A stretch of 64,000 bases of DNA from Amyelois transitella (GCF_032362555.1 NC_083534.1:4392001-4456000); one strand, 5' to 3'; positions 1 to 12,213 are shown, counted from the stretch's first letter. The notes: a model not told the origin generated them from the letters alone. Numbers and translations: made by a program.

Positions 1-1615
1 ATAAAGTAAATAATTCTACTTACAATAAGCACGAGCGTCTTTTTTTTTCAATTAAAAATAGTTCAAGAACCAGACAAAACCAATGCCACGGTCGTATTTG
101 CAAAGGTTAGATCGCCAAATACAAGTTGTTACGCTGTTAGATAACGTCATTTCTTTCAGAAAATACCACAATTAGAAGTATTTACACTTCATTTGTTTCA
201 ATTATCAATTCGATAGAAAATTATTACGAATTGAAGCAGTGAAATAGCGGAAGAATTTTTTTTTCTGATCTTGAATCGATAGGGCAAGGATGCGCCAACC
301 AACGGGATTTCTTATTTTTTTATGAGAATGTGCAATTCTATATGTAATTGACAAGGATACAAAATTAAAGGGTTACATCATATATTATTTTATGTTCATA
401 ATTTAATTCTCAAAAGATTATTAGGGCAAGGTCACGTGCAAACAGATTTTAACGTTACGTAAGGATGAACAGGAATTTATTTAACCGTGTTACCTGACCT
501 TTCATGATATTTTTACAGTGTGCATCGATTGTTTAAGATACAGAAAACATTACAAAAATAATTAGAATCACTCACATGTTTTATATCCGATGGAAATTCA
601 ATGAACACACGGCACCGCGGCTGACGCACAGTGCTGAAGGGAACTTGGGACTCGCGGCACTATTCTGAATTTGATCAATTTCAAATGGATGTCAAAAATG
701 TTGCCATAATTTATAAGACTATTTCTGATTTTTAGATTTCAATGTAGTTCTTATACGGATTTAATTTAAAACCTAAATCAATAATTATTTAAAATATTTT
801 AAAACGTTATTTGTCAACTGTAAGTATTCCTGTTAAACTTAATTTAATAATCTTAAAAATTGTTATTATTTTTCAGAATAGGCTCCCTACCATTTGTCAA
901 ATACCGGAAGTTACGTAATCACAGTTGGTACCGTACCGTTCTTGTTGTCATTGTCAGGCAGGCTGACATAATTGTTTACGGCCGTGGAGAAAGATCGATT
1001 ATCCATGGCCGTAAAAAAATTCCACTTTATTAATATCGGTTATGCCCACTTTTCCCTTTGTAGTTAGGTATTTGTTTTTTACTAACGAACTTGTAGTGGA
1101 GGATCATCTATGGATAGATGAATCGCTGACCGACTTCAAAAAAAATTGCAGAAACAGCTTTTTTTTAACGCGGTCTGCAGTTTAACTGTATGTACGTTTG
1201 CACTCGATTATCTCGCGTTTCGCGTAACCGATTTGAATGAGATTTTCAGGAACGTTTGTTTTATTGAGGTTTTGTAAACTTTACAGATTCAAAAAGAGGA
1301 TATTGATTGGAGACTCTTCTTACAAATGTTATGTCTCCTGTCATATTAAAAGACTGTTACAAACTTACGTACAGTGGGTCACAGATATAAATTATACCAC
1401 CAGCAACACACGAGGACAACATTTGGCCCACAGTACCTACACAATATTTCCTATTCCTCTCCCTGGCATAAGAAGGAATGCATTCTTTCATCATCCCAGT
1501 ATTAAAAAAAGAAATAATGTTTTTACCGTCTTTATATGTATTGATATAATCAAAATTTACAATTCAAGAAACTTAACATGTACATTAAACTTATGATTAC
1601 GTAACTAAATAATAT
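1..1615. other. AT-rich flank beyond TAF10; no gene recognised
   Basis: I see no exon with protein similarity here. The stretch should include the TAF10 3' UTR at its right end (the gene is on the minus strand). The 119-codon open frame at 1237-1596 has no recognisable domain and I do not call it a gene. The only structure noted is an imperfect hairpin at 975-1015. Confidence 0.5.
975..1015. repeat. Imperfect hairpin (14-bp arms)
   Basis: The left arm at 975-988 (TTTACGGCCGTGGA) and right arm at 1002-1015 (TCCATGGCCGTAAA) pair at 13 of 14 positions around a 13-base loop. No function is assigned. Confidence 0.5.
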
Positions 1616-2704
1616 TCAGACAAAGTAATGCGGCTTCCTCGCTGTTATGCCGTACTCTTGGAGCGCTGGCACTAGGTCCTCCATGGCCATTATGTATTTC
1701 TTCTCTTTGGGTCCTTTTTGGTTCTTGGAGGACTGCGTTAGTTGGCTGGAAGTCCTCATCTTGCAATGCTGGAGGGCATCATTGGCGATGTCCGAAAGGA
1801 ATTTCTGAGATGCTAAAGCTATGAGCCGGATTAACCTGTAATTGTTAATAATTAATTTTGAGGATTTATATTGAGGATAATATCTTGAAGTCCATTAAGG
1901 TTTTTAAATCTGTGTACATGCTTTGTTTTGTATTTATTAAGTTAACCTCAAAGTAATTTCAAGACATTTAACTCAACAACGCTATCAGAAAATAATTGCT
2001 TTTCCATTATGCCCTGGCCAGATTCGTTACTGAGACCTTCTGTGTAACGGACAGGCACACTACCACTGAGTCACAGGGGCCATATATATAACAAATTAAA
2101 AGCATGTAAAGTATTTTGTGCAAATCAGTTGCTTCATGAGGAAACAGGCTTCCAACTGACTGATCAGTATTTAATGATTTGATCATGTACAGTCAACCGC
2201 ATATCAAGTTACATATATACATATGGTCATGTCTATATCCCTTGCGGGGTAGACAGAGCCAACAGTCTTTAAAAGACTGAATGGCCATGTTCAACTATTT
2301 GGCTTAACGATAGAATTGAGATTCAACTAGTGACAGGTTGCTAGCCCATCGCCTAAAAAAGGATCCCACATTTGTAAGCCTATAAAATTAATTTCACACA
2401 ACTCAAATATCATTATTACTTATTCGTCAATAGTGTTTCAATAGAAGGTAACTTTATAATGCTGTTGCCTGTACTGGAACTGTTATTGAAACAATAGAAT
2501 TGTTTTTCTGCTTTAACAAATAAAAATAGCTCACCTAGGATCCTGCGACTCAAAGCCAGCCATGTTCAGGTAGTGAGCGACCACTGAATCAGGGATAGAG
2601 GGATTGTAGTTCTCAAGCTGCAGGAGAAAATCGCTCAACACCTGACCAGCGCCCGTGTCTTCGTCCATTGCGACTGACGGCGAACCCATACGGCTCATCT
2701 GCAT
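1616..2704 (-). CDS. TAF10: TFIID/SAGA subunit TAF10
   Basis: Two coding exons on the minus strand, 2535-2704 and 1616-1835, are joined by a GT-AG intron (donor GTGAGC, acceptor TTACAG) in consistent phase and give 129 aa. The product has a short acidic N-terminus (MDEDTGAG) and then the TAF10 histone-fold core. Recognisable family stretches are [44 protein letters not shown] and the C-terminal end [15 protein letters not shown]10 is a nuclear subunit shared by TFIID and SAGA-type coactivators and pairs with TAF3, TAF8 or SPT7-like histone folds. The start chosen is the first ATG in the exon (2702-2704); ATGs at codons 3 and 6 are alternatives. A GTGAGT at about 2777 and the CTCAATAG just before the ATG suggest an upstream 5' UTR exon. 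The intron carries a SINE. The identity is secure; the exact start is less so. Confidence 0.93.
2211..2385 (-). mobile_element. TATG-tailed SINE, head missing
   Basis: Lies inside the TAF10 intron. The tail (CATATATACATATGG on the plus strand) and the body down to GTAAGCCTAT are present; the GTGCCG head is absent. Confidence 0.75.
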
Positions 2705-3610
2705 TCTATTGAGAGAAACACAATTTTAATACTTTCATTTATTTATTCGGATATAAACAATATGGAAAATAGGACTCACTAGAATAAAAAAAACTACAAA
2801 ATAGAAAACAATTCGACAAAATTGTGAAGTAAAATAACAACGAAAACGAATGACAAAATGGCGTTTTTGACAATGACAGTGAAGTGACCTAGAGTACTTC
2901 GCAAAATATTAAATTTCTTTTATATGATTGGCGTTGGCATAAACCTTGCTTGTGTTATATTTTTATTAGATCTACAAGCTTCATGGCCATGCGTTTCTGT
3001 AGTTTTTGTTGATAGTAAAGTACATAATTTGAGCTATTTAGATAAGTAGGTATAGAAAATAAAACATGTAATCATAAACTAAACTTAAAACTAAAAACTG
3101 CGATCATGGCTGCAAACAAGATTTAAAACAAAAAAGAGAAGAAAAGAACAAAATAGATTCTGAATGATTTTCAGCCAGCTTTTCCGGCCCGGATCAACTT
3201 TTACTTCCATAAACTTCATTATTATTCTTGCTTCCTGCCAGTCTCACTGCCAGTTCTAAAATTTTAATATTTTATGGTTAATGAAATTCATGTACCTAAA
3301 TCTATTTTCAAGTTACTGTGCAAAAAATTACTACTGCACGTTTCGCTTGCTCTTGCACCCGGTTATAAACCGGGTGCTGTAACCTAATAAATATATAACT
3401 GAAGTGGAAGTTTACCTCATGTTCATTGCTTACTATTACGTTGATATTAATGATTTTTATTTACTCTTTACACTTTTATTTATTCGAATTGAATGTAATT
3501 TCATTAAGTTGACATAAATTTATATATACCTATGTATGTTTTTTCATTTAGTTAAAAGTTTTAATCAACGTTAATATTTTTGTAAATAAATTATGTTATG
3601 TAGTGGTTAG
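2705..3610. other. TAF10 promoter and 5' UTR region
   Basis: Contains the presumed 5' UTR exon and start region of TAF10 (minus strand), including a GCCATTTTGTCATT stretch at about 2850-2865. Beyond about 2950 the sequence is AT-rich and I recognise nothing coding. Confidence 0.4.
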
Positions 3611-3611
3611 G

Positions 3612-4640
3612 TTATTGATTACTTTATATCTTTAGCGCAACCTGACATACAATTAGTTATTTTTGCTGACGACACAAATGCTGTACCGTGGGACAAGAAT
3701 ATTGATGATCTAAATACAAAGATTAAACAAGCGATGCAATTGTTCCAACATTGGTTTACTGTCAATAACCTTAAGATAAATACCAGCAAAACTAATATAC
3801 TGCTTTTTAAAACAACTGCTAGCAACAGAGATAAACTCAATGTTAGTCTAAACAATGACAATATTGAGCCGGTGAGCGTGGTGAAATTTTTAGGTATACA
3901 AATTGATGAGTATCTCAACTGGAAACCAGAACTGCAAGCTGTGGAAAAAAGTATTTGTAGTGCTTGCTGTGCTCTTAGGTCCTTGCGAGACGAATTGACA
4001 ATGGATCAACTAAAATCGGTTTATTATTGCTTGGTCGAATCCAGATTACGCTACAGTAAAAAATATTGGGGCCGAAGCTACCAATACAATATTAATAAAG
4101 CTTTTGTAGCACAAAAGAGAGCGATACGAACCATGGTACGTATTGCACCATGGCAATCGTGCAAGGAACATTTTAAGAAGTTGCAGATTTTAACAGTACC
4201 AGGCCTGTATATATTTGTTCTACTAACGGACTTCATAAAAAAAAGAGACTCATTCGAATCAGAGGAGGAAATGTTACATTGCGAGAACACGAGACGGAAA
4301 GACTTAACCAGGGTGATAACACCATCGCTTAATATAGTAGCTCATGGTGCACGCAATCAGACAGTGATCATTTTTAATAAATTACCAATTGACCTGAAAT
4401 TAGAGAGAAAAATGTCTGTTTTTAAACGAAAATTGAAAACATTGTTATTGGAGAAATGCTGTTACTCAATCGATGATTTTTAATGACTCTCATGGTGCAT
4501 GTTTGGTGTTTGACTCAATATGTTTAAAATAGATTATAATTTGGAAATTTGCAATTGACATTTAAATTAATAATTTTAGGCTAATTAATATTTCGAATAC
4601 AAATGTAATTTTGTTTGGGAATAAATGAATTGAAAAAACT
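3612..4640 (+). mobile_element. 5'-truncated non-LTR LINE (CR1/Jockey-like RT end)
   Basis: An open frame runs from about 3620 to 4483 and reads through the reverse-transcriptase FADD box (VIFADDTNAV), the following WF..NNLKIN..KT block, FLGIQID, and a C-terminal region ending FNKLPIDLK...YSIDDF. This arrangement is typical of CR1/Jockey-group LINE reverse transcriptases. The endonuclease, ORF1 and most of the RT fingers are missing, so this is a 5'-truncated copy. A short AT-rich 3' region with AATAAATGAATTG follows the stop. The frame is still open over 250 codons, so the insertion is not very old. The clade is a judgement from motif style. Confidence 0.75.
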
Positions 4641-5190
4641 TCAGAGCTGAAACAAAACGCAAAACTCCTGTGTTGCTATATTTTTGAGGTATACTTAGAT
4701 TATGGTAAATTTGTTTCTTTTTTAAATCAATATCAACGCCTTTTTTATGTACTTTTATTAATAATACTAAATGATTAATTCTTTAATAATTAATATTACG
4801 TATTAATAAGTATTACATTTGAAATTTGTTGTAATCATTAGTAATAATTAATCAAAAGTGATGAATAAGTTGGCAATTTTTAGGGTTTATATAATGGGCA
4901 CACTGACCTCGTGGTACTTTGCCGTTGTGTTGGCAGTCTCTGCCCCTTCCTTCCTTCTTTTGCGCCGCTCCTCCGGGCAGAACTGCGAGAGAACGTGATC
5001 GATCGAATTTCAAAAAAGGCACACACCTACCCCTGTGCTCCCGTGATCACGAAATTACTCTAAAATCTCCTGATATTAAATTCAGGAGTTAAGTGTTTCG
5101 TGGTTATTCCATTCCGTGTGTGATCCCTTAGATCTCCGATTCGACGCCCGCGAGGCAATTATCTAGTGAAGAACCCACCTTTTGAACAAA
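4641..5190 (+). promoter_or_regulatory. ADP/ATP carrier promoter and 5' UTR region
   Basis: A TATATAA at 4888-4894 lies about 300 bp upstream of the start codon, and a pyrimidine-rich stretch (CCCCTTCCTTCCTTCTTTTG) follows at about 4943-4963. Either could mark the core promoter. Whether a 5' UTR intron exists cannot be told from this sequence. Confidence 0.35.
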
Positions 5191-6093
5191 ATGTCGAACC
5201 TCGCCGATCCGGTCGCGTTCGCGAAGGACTTTATCGCCGGTGGAGTCTCCGCTGCCGTCTCCAAGACCGCGGTAGCGCCCATCGAGCGCGTCAAGCTCCT
5301 GCTGCAGGTACAGCATGTGAGCAAGCAGATCACCGAAGATCAGCGCTACAAGGGCATCGTCGACGCCTTCGTCCGCATTCCTAAGGAGCAGGGCCCGCTC
5401 TCGTTCTGGCGTGGTAATCTCGCCAATGTCATCAGGTACTTCCCCACCCAGGCGCTCAACTTCGCCTTCAAAGACAAGTACAAGCAGGTGTTCCTCGGCG
5501 GTGTAGACAAGAACACCCAGTTCTGGCGTTATTTCGCTGGTAACTTGGCGTCCGGTGGTGCCGCCGGCGCTACCTCCCTCTGCTTCGTGTACCCCTTGGA
5601 CTTCGCGCGTACCCGTCTCGCCGCCGACGTCGGCAAAGGCGACGGCCAGCGTGAGTTCAGCGGTCTCGGAAACTGCCTCACCAAGATCTTTAAACATGAC
5701 GGTCTCATCGGTCTCTACAGAGGATTCGGCGTCTCAGTACAGGGTATCATTATCTACCGTGCCTCATACTTCGGCTTCTACGACACCGCCCGTGGAATGT
5801 TGCCCGACCCTAAGAACACTCCCCTCGTCATCAGCTGGGCCATCGCACAGACCGTCACCACAGTCGCCGGCATCATCTCCTATCCCTTCGACACTGTCCG
5901 TAGGCGCATGATGATGCAGTCCGGCCGTGCCAAGGCTGATATCCTGTACAAGAGCACCCTGCACTGCTGGGCCACCATCGCCAAGACCGAGGGTGCCAAC
6001 GCCTTCTTCAAGGGAGCGTTCTCCAACGTCCTCAGAGGCACGGGTGGTGCCTTCGTGCTCGTCCTATACGACGAAATCAAGAAACTCCTGTAA
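5191..6093 (+). CDS. ANT: Mitochondrial ADP/ATP carrier (adenine nucleotide translocase)
   Basis: A single uninterrupted frame of 300 codons starts at ATG 5191 (context ACAAAATG). An upstream in-frame TTG gives no better start. The protein exchanges cytosolic ADP for matrix ATP across the inner mitochondrial membrane. Three mitochondrial-carrier repeats are visible, each with its PX(D/E)XX(K/R) signature: PIERVK, PLDFAR and PFDTVR. The last runs straight into RRRMMM, the diagnostic motif of ADP/ATP carriers. Six membrane helices are expected and the length matches the family. The coding sequence is rich in C-ending codons, as expected of a highly expressed gene, unlike its AT-rich surroundings. 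It lacks introns, but the frame is intact, codon-biased and followed by its own 3' UTR and poly(A) signal, so it looks functional rather than a processed pseudogene. I cannot tell which paralogue it is. Confidence 0.97.
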   Translation: MSNLADPVAFAKDFIAGGVSAAVSKTAVAPIERVKLLLQVQHVSKQITEDQRYKGIVDAFVRIPKEQGPLSFWRGNLANVIRYFPTQALNFAFKDKYKQVFLGGVDKNTQFWRYFAGNLASGGAAGATSLCFVYPLDFARTRLAADVGKGDGQREFSGLGNCLTKIFKHDGLIGLYRGFGVSVQGIIIYRASYFGFYDTARGMLPDPKNTPLVISWAIAQTVTTVAGIISYPFDTVRRRMMMQSGRAKADILYKSTLHCWATIAKTEGANAFFKGAFSNVLRGTGGAFVLVLYDEIKKLL

Positions 6094-6240
6094 ATTTAAC
6101 GTAAGAATTGTTACCATAATTTCAATTTTAATGTGATTCCGGATCACCAGTAATAGCCAGCCCTCAATTGTATTATTAGAAGTGGAAATCAAGTCTAGTA
6201 ATTTATTTTTAGTTAATAAAGCATTATACATTGATTCCAA
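6094..6240 (+). terminator. ADP/ATP carrier 3' UTR with poly(A) signal
   Basis: AATAAA at 6215-6220 lies about 125 bp after the stop codon and is the likely polyadenylation signal. Confidence 0.7.
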
Positions 6241-7396
6241 AATGTATTTTTATTAAAATTGCAAGTCTTGAGTGTTACATAATTGGTTAACCTAGAAATT
6301 TTTCAAACAATTGCATCTAGCATTTTAGTTTCAAAGAATTTATTATTCTTTTCTGTCATAAATAGGTACATTCTATATTCAATTTCATTAAATTCAAGTT
6401 TTTTACTTTTTTTCTGTACCTATCATGCTGGCACATAGTGCTGTTATGTAACCTGTTTCAACCGGGCCAAGGCTAGCTGACAGCAAGAATTAGTTCCAAT
6501 TCTAATTGCTTATTTAAATCTTTGATTCTTGTGTTGTATGTGATTGTTTTATATTCAAATCAATTTCTATTATCAATCAATATTTAGTGATACGGCTGGC
6601 AGACCTTGTACTTTGTTATAGAAGTGTATTTCTAATATGCTTGTTTATGTAATGCTCACATTTTTGCTGTGAATTGTCTGAAAATCATGTGATTTAAAGA
6701 AGTTATAAAAACGAAGTGTGCTATGCAGTGTGAGTGATGACATAGACATTTATTTTCTTGATTATGTAGTGTTGACTCCACATATTCGGTACATTAGGTA
6801 ACATTCGAATGTATCCAAGCGAAGCTCTAAGCTTAAACCCTTGAGCAATTGTTCCCTCGGGTATGATTTTTTCGAAGAAAAAGTCGTACATGATGAGTGA
6901 TAATATAGAAATGTTAAAAATAACAAGTGGTTTTCCTTTCATTGTCATTTAGTTTTTTTTTCATTGGCAGAGATCAGAGAGTAATTGTCATACTTTTTCT
7001 CCCTAACGGCTTGGCACTGGCTGGCGAGATAAAATTAAACATGTTCTTGTACTATGACCCTTTCTGTGATGTAACTTCGGTAGCGGTACCAACCAAAAGA
7101 AAACTGACAGAGGCCAGCATGCCGTGACGTCTGCAGAGAGATGACGTCACACGGAGCTGAATGGATGTAGGGCGCCGGTTACGTCACTAACTAACTGCTT
7201 ATGTAAGTAATTCAAAAGACTGGGAGATTGAACTTGAAAAAAAAAACGATCGACAGTTACGAAGAACCAGTAGCTGCCTAGGAAGTTGAAAGCAAAGTTT
7301 GCCTAAAATTCTATACAAAAAGAAAGTCCTAAAAACTCTCAGGGGACCTAGTGTTCTCACGTCCATAGCTTGAGGGCTTGCTCAGTACATAGAACA
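6241..7396. other. Intergenic, nothing coding recognised
   Basis: AT-rich sequence without a recognisable exon or repeat. A TGACGTCA palindrome at 7142-7149, with a related GTGACGTC about 20 bp upstream and TTACGTCAC downstream, resembles CRE/ATF-type sites. I see no nearby gene for them to serve. Confidence 0.35.
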
Positions 7397-7562
7397 CCTC
7401 ATACATATAATCACGTCTATACCTTACGAGGTAGACAGAGCTAACAGTTTCTAAAAGACTAAGGCCACGTTCAGTTGTATGACTTAGTGATGGAATTGAG
7501 ATTTAAATAGTGACAGGTTGCTAGCACATCGCCTACAAGAGGGATCCCAAGTATATAGCCTT
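7397..7562 (-). mobile_element. TATG-tailed SINE, partial
   Basis: Diverged copy with tail and body (GGTAGACAGAGC, GACAGGTTGCTAGC); the head is missing. Confidence 0.65.
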
Positions 7563-7689
7563 TCTTTCACCGAGATAAAAGGCGGACTAAACACTTCTGT
7601 GGAGGGTGCAAGAGGGAACACGCAGATATGAGAGAGAGAGAGGTTGCTAGCTCATCGCCTAAAAGAAGAATCTAAATTTTATTACATAG

Positions 7690-7875
7690 CCTCTCCTTTG
7701 AATTTTTCTGGTTGGCCCGGGTCTTGGATGTTTATCTATATAAGTAGGTATTTATTATAAAATATAGTATCGTTTAACTATCGTTGAGTTAGTATCTCGT
7801 AACACAAGTCTCACACTTACTTCGGGTGCTAACTCGATCTGTGTAACCTGTCCCGTATATATTTATTAAGCATTT
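7690..7875 (+). mobile_element. tRNA-SINE body without its head
   Basis: Only the non-tRNA body remains (GGTCTTGGATGTTTATC, AGTATCTCGTAACACAAG, CCCGTATATATTTATT). Confidence 0.6.
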
Positions 7876-8825
7876 GTTCTATTTAACTTAAAAAGCTTAT
7901 AAAATATTCTTCTGTCGCAGTCGCGACAAAATTTCTTAGAGCGAATAAGCAAAACGAAAAATAAATTTACAAACGTAGATGGTTAAATTCTCTTTGAAAC
8001 TTACATTATCAACAAAAGGAAATATTTTTTTTTTGGGAACGAACGCCACGATCTTCGAAAAAATCTTTTAGAAACTATGTCCATGCCTACCTGCTCTTTT
8101 TCTAAGTAACCATTTTGTAACAAAAGACTCTATAGTAACCGGTTTATTTTGGTTTTGTCTCAACGCGGCCATTGTCGCTCCGGTATCAGGCAGATTGGTC
8201 ACAGGAAATTAGCGGAGCATTTTGTTTGTTGCAGTAGTTATGTCTGGGTAACGTCAACAGCATAAATAAAGTCACTCCTCTTTTCCGGAGGGACAGACAG
8301 AGACTCTTATCATATATATAACTAGATATTGCGCGGGGCTTTGGTTTTGTATTCAGGGAGCAAACTTCATGGTTCATGGTAAATTCAGAAAAAAAGTCCA
8401 GTAATTTTTTATTTTTTTCGTTATATGTAACGTATGACATAACGTTATATGATAGGTACGTTCTTGTATGCAAGAATCCAGAAATGTTTTCTCTTTTTAA
8501 TATTAGTAGGTATTAAAAGCAAGTAAAATGATTATTTGGTTCATTATAAGTAGGTAACTAACAAGAACAGAGTAACCTATAACAACTTCTGTACCATAAT
8601 GGCCTCCCTCCGCTCTTATTTTTTTGGACTATAAAAACATAGTTTGCCTGAAAGGCATTCACCATTACAGCGGGACAACTCTCCTCATGTCGTGGTAAGT
8701 ATATACCAGACGCTGGAGCACCAACTTGAAAAATAAAATAAAAAATAAAGTTACTCTCCCGGTACATTTAATATTTCTAGTTCGTTTGACAATAAAAAAT
8801 ATCGCATTTAATTGCAATATTAATG
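7876..8825. other. AT-rich intergenic sequence
   Basis: No exon or repeat family could be supported. Two short antisense frames (8186-8473 and 8558-8767) lack any recognisable domain. Confidence 0.4.
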
Positions 8826-9045
8826 TAATGTCTTCCTCTCTTTCGGAGTGGACAGAGCCAATAGTGTCAAAGGATAATTAAGATTTCGAGAATCATAAAG
8901 TTGCCAACCTAATAGAAGTAGTTATAAGCTTGTTCCTTGATTGGTTTTTACAATCTGCGCGGAAAGAGATTGTGCCTATTACCTTAATCGCCTTTTACAA
9001 CATCCATGGAAAAGTGAGAGAAAGATATTGGTTCTAGTATAAATT
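8826..9045 (-). mobile_element. Old, strongly diverged TATG-tailed SINE
   Basis: Retains GGAGTGGACAGAGCCAA near one end and CGCCTTTTACAACATCCATG near the other, in the family order. The middle is scrambled. Confidence 0.5.
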
Positions 9046-9132
9046 GCTGGGAATCGTACATAAGACACATGTGGGAAGCCTACAATGAACAAAAACTTGA
9101 CATTTTGTTGCTTTTCATTCAATCATTCATTC

Positions 9133-9205
9133 ATATAGTCACGTCTATATATGTCTTGCGGGGTAGACAGAGCCAAAAGTCTTGAAGAGACTGGTAGGCC
9201 GTAGA
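9133..9205 (-). mobile_element. TATG-tailed SINE, tail piece
   Basis: Only the 3' end (CTTGCGGGGTAGACAGAGCC) up to TGGTAGGCCG is present. Confidence 0.65.
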
Positions 9206-9254
9206 CTTATTGCTATTCTACATATTATATTTACCGCCATTCTTAATTTATTTT

Positions 9255-9390
9255 ATAATAAATCTTAAATATATAAACATCCAAGACCCAGGCCAATCAG
9301 AAAATGTCAAGGGAGAGGCTATGTAATAAACTTGAGATTCTTCTGGACTGGCCGGGATTCGAACCCGGGACCTCTGGTGTCACAGACAGA
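9255..9390 (-). mobile_element. tRNA-derived SINE, partial
   Basis: Shows the box-B-like GGATTCGAACCCGGG (as read on the plus strand) and the body signature ACATCCAAGACCCAGGCC. Confidence 0.7.
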
Positions 9391-10136
9391 ATATATTGTT
9401 CCTAATATACGTTAAGGATATGAATACTGTGGACCGTACCCGCATATCGGGTAGCCAAGAGGTGGTTATACGAAGGTTTACAATGACTCATAATAGCTAG
9501 TATCGGTTTGCAAAAACATTGTATTAAACTTACACAATGCTACAAATGTTATGTACGAGTATACGAGAAGTTTATGACTACATAGCTAACTTGATAAACC
9601 TACTTACCATTATCAAGTTAGGGAAATGGTGCATCTTAATGTAGGTACCTAACATTAAATTTTAAAATAATCATGTTGTGTTATAAAACTGTTTTGTGTG
9701 CCAATAAATAACAATCAAAAAAAAAATTACTGCATACCTAAGTTGATAAAAAAAATCTCTACTCTATGGACGCTGCGCAGATATATTTTTTTATTATGAA
9801 AAATAGGTAACTACTACTGCGCATCCCGAAGGTGTCAAATTATACGGTCAAGTCAACTTTTAAGCCGGGTTTTAGGTACTTACCATAAATCGACGCTGCT
9901 TGCAGATTGAAAAAGCATGAAGAAAAGGAGCACTAGATTTAAGAGAATAACTAACTACTTAGCGCCCGCGAATTCTTCCGTCATAAAACGAGAAAAAATT
10001 CTTGCTTTTTTTATATTTTTAGGTTGGACCAAGTCAAGCATTATCTGAGAAAAGGTTTTGCGTGATGCCAGTACATGCAACACGCAGTCAGACAGATAGG
10101 AATTCCTAAAGTTAAATTTCTAGCTTCTACATGAAT
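9391..10136. other. AT-rich intergenic sequence
   Basis: No gene or repeat recognised. Confidence 0.35.
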
Positions 10137-10405
10137 ACATACATATCGTCACGTCTATATCCCTTGCGGGGTATACAGGGCCAACAATCCTGAAGAGACT
10201 GACAGGCCACGTTCAGCTGTTTGGCTTTATGATAGAATTGAGACTCAAATAGTGACAGGTTGCTAGCCCATAGCCTAAAATAAGAATCCCAAATTTAGAA
10301 GCCTATTTATTAGTCGCCTCTTACGACATCCACGGGAAATAAGATGGAGTGTTCTTATTATTTTTTATATTGGTGTCGGGAACCACACGGCACAAGCTAG
10401 CTTTC
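10137..10405 (-). mobile_element. TATG-tailed SINE, near full length
   Basis: Complete from the CATACATA tail to the head (GGGAACCACACGGCAC as read on the plus strand), about 270 bp. A good reference copy for the family. Confidence 0.85.
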
Positions 10406-10766
10406 TAGCTTCTGTTGATCACATAGGCACATCCCAACTCCCAACATTGATTTTTTCCCGATATCATTCAAATTATGTTATGTAAGTAGGTATGGATTAT
10501 CAGTTTCATAAATGACCAAAAGTAGACAGGTACCTACGTAATGTTCATGTCTACACAAAGAAGAATAAAGCTTATCAATGTGTATTTAGTGTTATAATCT
10601 GATGAGCCTCAAAAAAATCACAATTTTCATTACCTTAAAACCCACATTCTTGTTCAGAGTTACGCTGTAATCTTATCATTAGTTCAAGGTCAGACTCAGC
10701 GTAAGGCGTTATGGCTTATGTAACAGAGGTGCCAAAATTTGTGAGAATTTCTTTACTAATTTATGG
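10406..10766. other. Intergenic, nothing recognised
   Basis: AT-rich sequence between two repeats, without an exon. Confidence 0.35.
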
Positions 10767-11385
10767 TATTACTAGCGACTCGCCCGGCTTCGCACGTGTA
10801 GCATTTATTGATATAAACCTTCCTCACCAAAACCTTTTTCCAACATTTCAAACAGGAATTAAATCCGTCCACAACTTTCTGAGATTAGCGCGTACAAACA
10901 GACAAAGAAAATAGGGGGACTTTATAATATAACATGTAGTGACTAGCTACCCGCCCCGGCTTCGCACGGGTAGAATTTATATAAACCTTCCGCCTGAATC
11001 ATACATACATATGGTCACGTCTATAAGCCTTGCGGGGTAGACAGAGCCAACAGGCTCAAAAGACTAAATGGCCACGTTCAGCTATTTGGCTTAATGATAG
11101 GATTGAGATTCAAATAGTGAAAGGTTGCTAGCCCATCGCCTAAAAAAGAATCCCAAGTTTGTAAGCCTATCCCTTAGACGCCTTTTACGACATCAATGGG
11201 AAAGAGATGGAGTGGTCGTATTCTTTTTTATATTGGTGCCCGGAACCTCACGGTACTGAATGAATCACTCTATTTATTAAAAAAAAGCCGTATCAAAATC
11301 CGTTGTGTAGTTTTAAAGATATAAACATACATACAGACGCGGGAAGCGACTTTTCTTTATACTATGTAGTGATGACTGGCTGCGC
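10767..11385 (-). mobile_element. Two adjacent Helitron-like copies (family C)
   Basis: Both show the GC-rich 3' end read in reverse on the plus strand, CTAG or TAGC followed by a C-rich block and GGCTTCGCAC (at about 10771 and 10944). Each then carries the body containing ATAAACCTTCC. The second copy is interrupted by a SINE (11001-11258) and resumes to TACTATGTAGTGAT. CTAG termini with a nearby GC hairpin fit non-autonomous Helitrons. Confidence 0.55.
11001..11258 (-). mobile_element. TATG-tailed SINE nested in a Helitron-like copy
   Basis: Near full length, from CATACATACATATGG to the head. It splits the surrounding family-C element. Confidence 0.8.
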
Positions 11386-11392
11386 CTCTTGT

Positions 11393-11552
11393 TCTGGTCA
11401 AAGGTCAGGTCAAGAGTACCCGAAATCGACGAGCTAAAGACAGCTATGCATGCGGATGAAGCGAATGAAGTATGCAGGGATCGTGACAAGAGGAAAGATG
11501 TAGATTACACCTACCCGAGAAAAAGGCGTGATTTTGTGCATGTATGGATGTT
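11393..11552 (+). mobile_element. RTE-like LINE 3' fragment
   Basis: Matches the end of the LINE at 14318-15960: GTCAGGTCAAGAGTACCCGA, GATGAAGCGAA, GGAAAGATGTAG, then a GCGTGATTTTG tail. Confidence 0.7.
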
Positions 11553-12094
11553 TAACCAAGATGTAATTTAGGTATCCCCTGCAATGGTTGCGGAGATCAG
11601 CCGGGATTCGCTTCGTGTTAAAATATGACTACCCCAATCCAAGATCTTGGTCATAGACTAACCCCGGAATGAATGAAGATGCATTGCTGTTCAATTTGAT
11701 TCCGGAAATCTAAACGGAATATTTTGATCATAAAACAAATATTAAGTCAAAATAATTAACCACTTAGATAACTATGTGGAATTTCTTCAAGATAAGCAGT
11801 AGGTCAAAGTCTGCGAGGAACAGCCGGTGCTAGGGTTCAAATTATATTGATTGAACCATTAAATTGGTTCACGTGCTTTATATAATTGAGATGACACGTC
11901 ATACAACTTGTGCCTGCCTGTAGGTCACTGGTGCAAAGCACAGATAATAAAATAATGTCTTAAAGTGCAAAGATTATTGTTTTGTGTTGCCACCTATCGT
12001 GTCGATCTTAGAAAGTGGAAATTTAAAGTATTTGCCTGCCCATATGGCAAATAGCGAAACAACACATCCTTGATTTGAAAGTGTACTTAAATCG
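11553..12094. other. Intergenic, nothing recognised
   Basis: No exon or identifiable repeat apart from the flanking LINE pieces. Confidence 0.35.
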
Positions 12095-12210
12095 AGGATG
12101 TCCTGACGAAAGGTCAGGAAGAGAGTTCCCTAAACCTTGCATGAAAACAGTTATGGATGAAGCGAAAGAAGTACGAAGAGACTCTGGGAAAGAAACGTGA
12201 TTTTATGTAC
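12095..12210 (+). mobile_element. RTE-like LINE 3' fragment, eroded
   Basis: Internally shortened copy with CTTGCATGAAAACAG, GATGAAGCGAAAGAAG and AACGTGATTTTATGTA. Confidence 0.6.
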
Positions 12211-12213
12211 CAA

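Noticed and set aside
5182-5190. Upstream TTG start for the ADP/ATP carrier
   Set aside because: Eukaryotic initiation and family length both favour the ATG at 5191.
5128-5697. 189-codon antisense frame over the ADP/ATP carrier
   Set aside because: A shadow of biased codon use in the carrier gene; no domain.
8186-8767. Two antisense frames, one starting after a pyrimidine-rich AG
   Set aside because: Sequence reads like random translation of AT-rich DNA; no family recognised.
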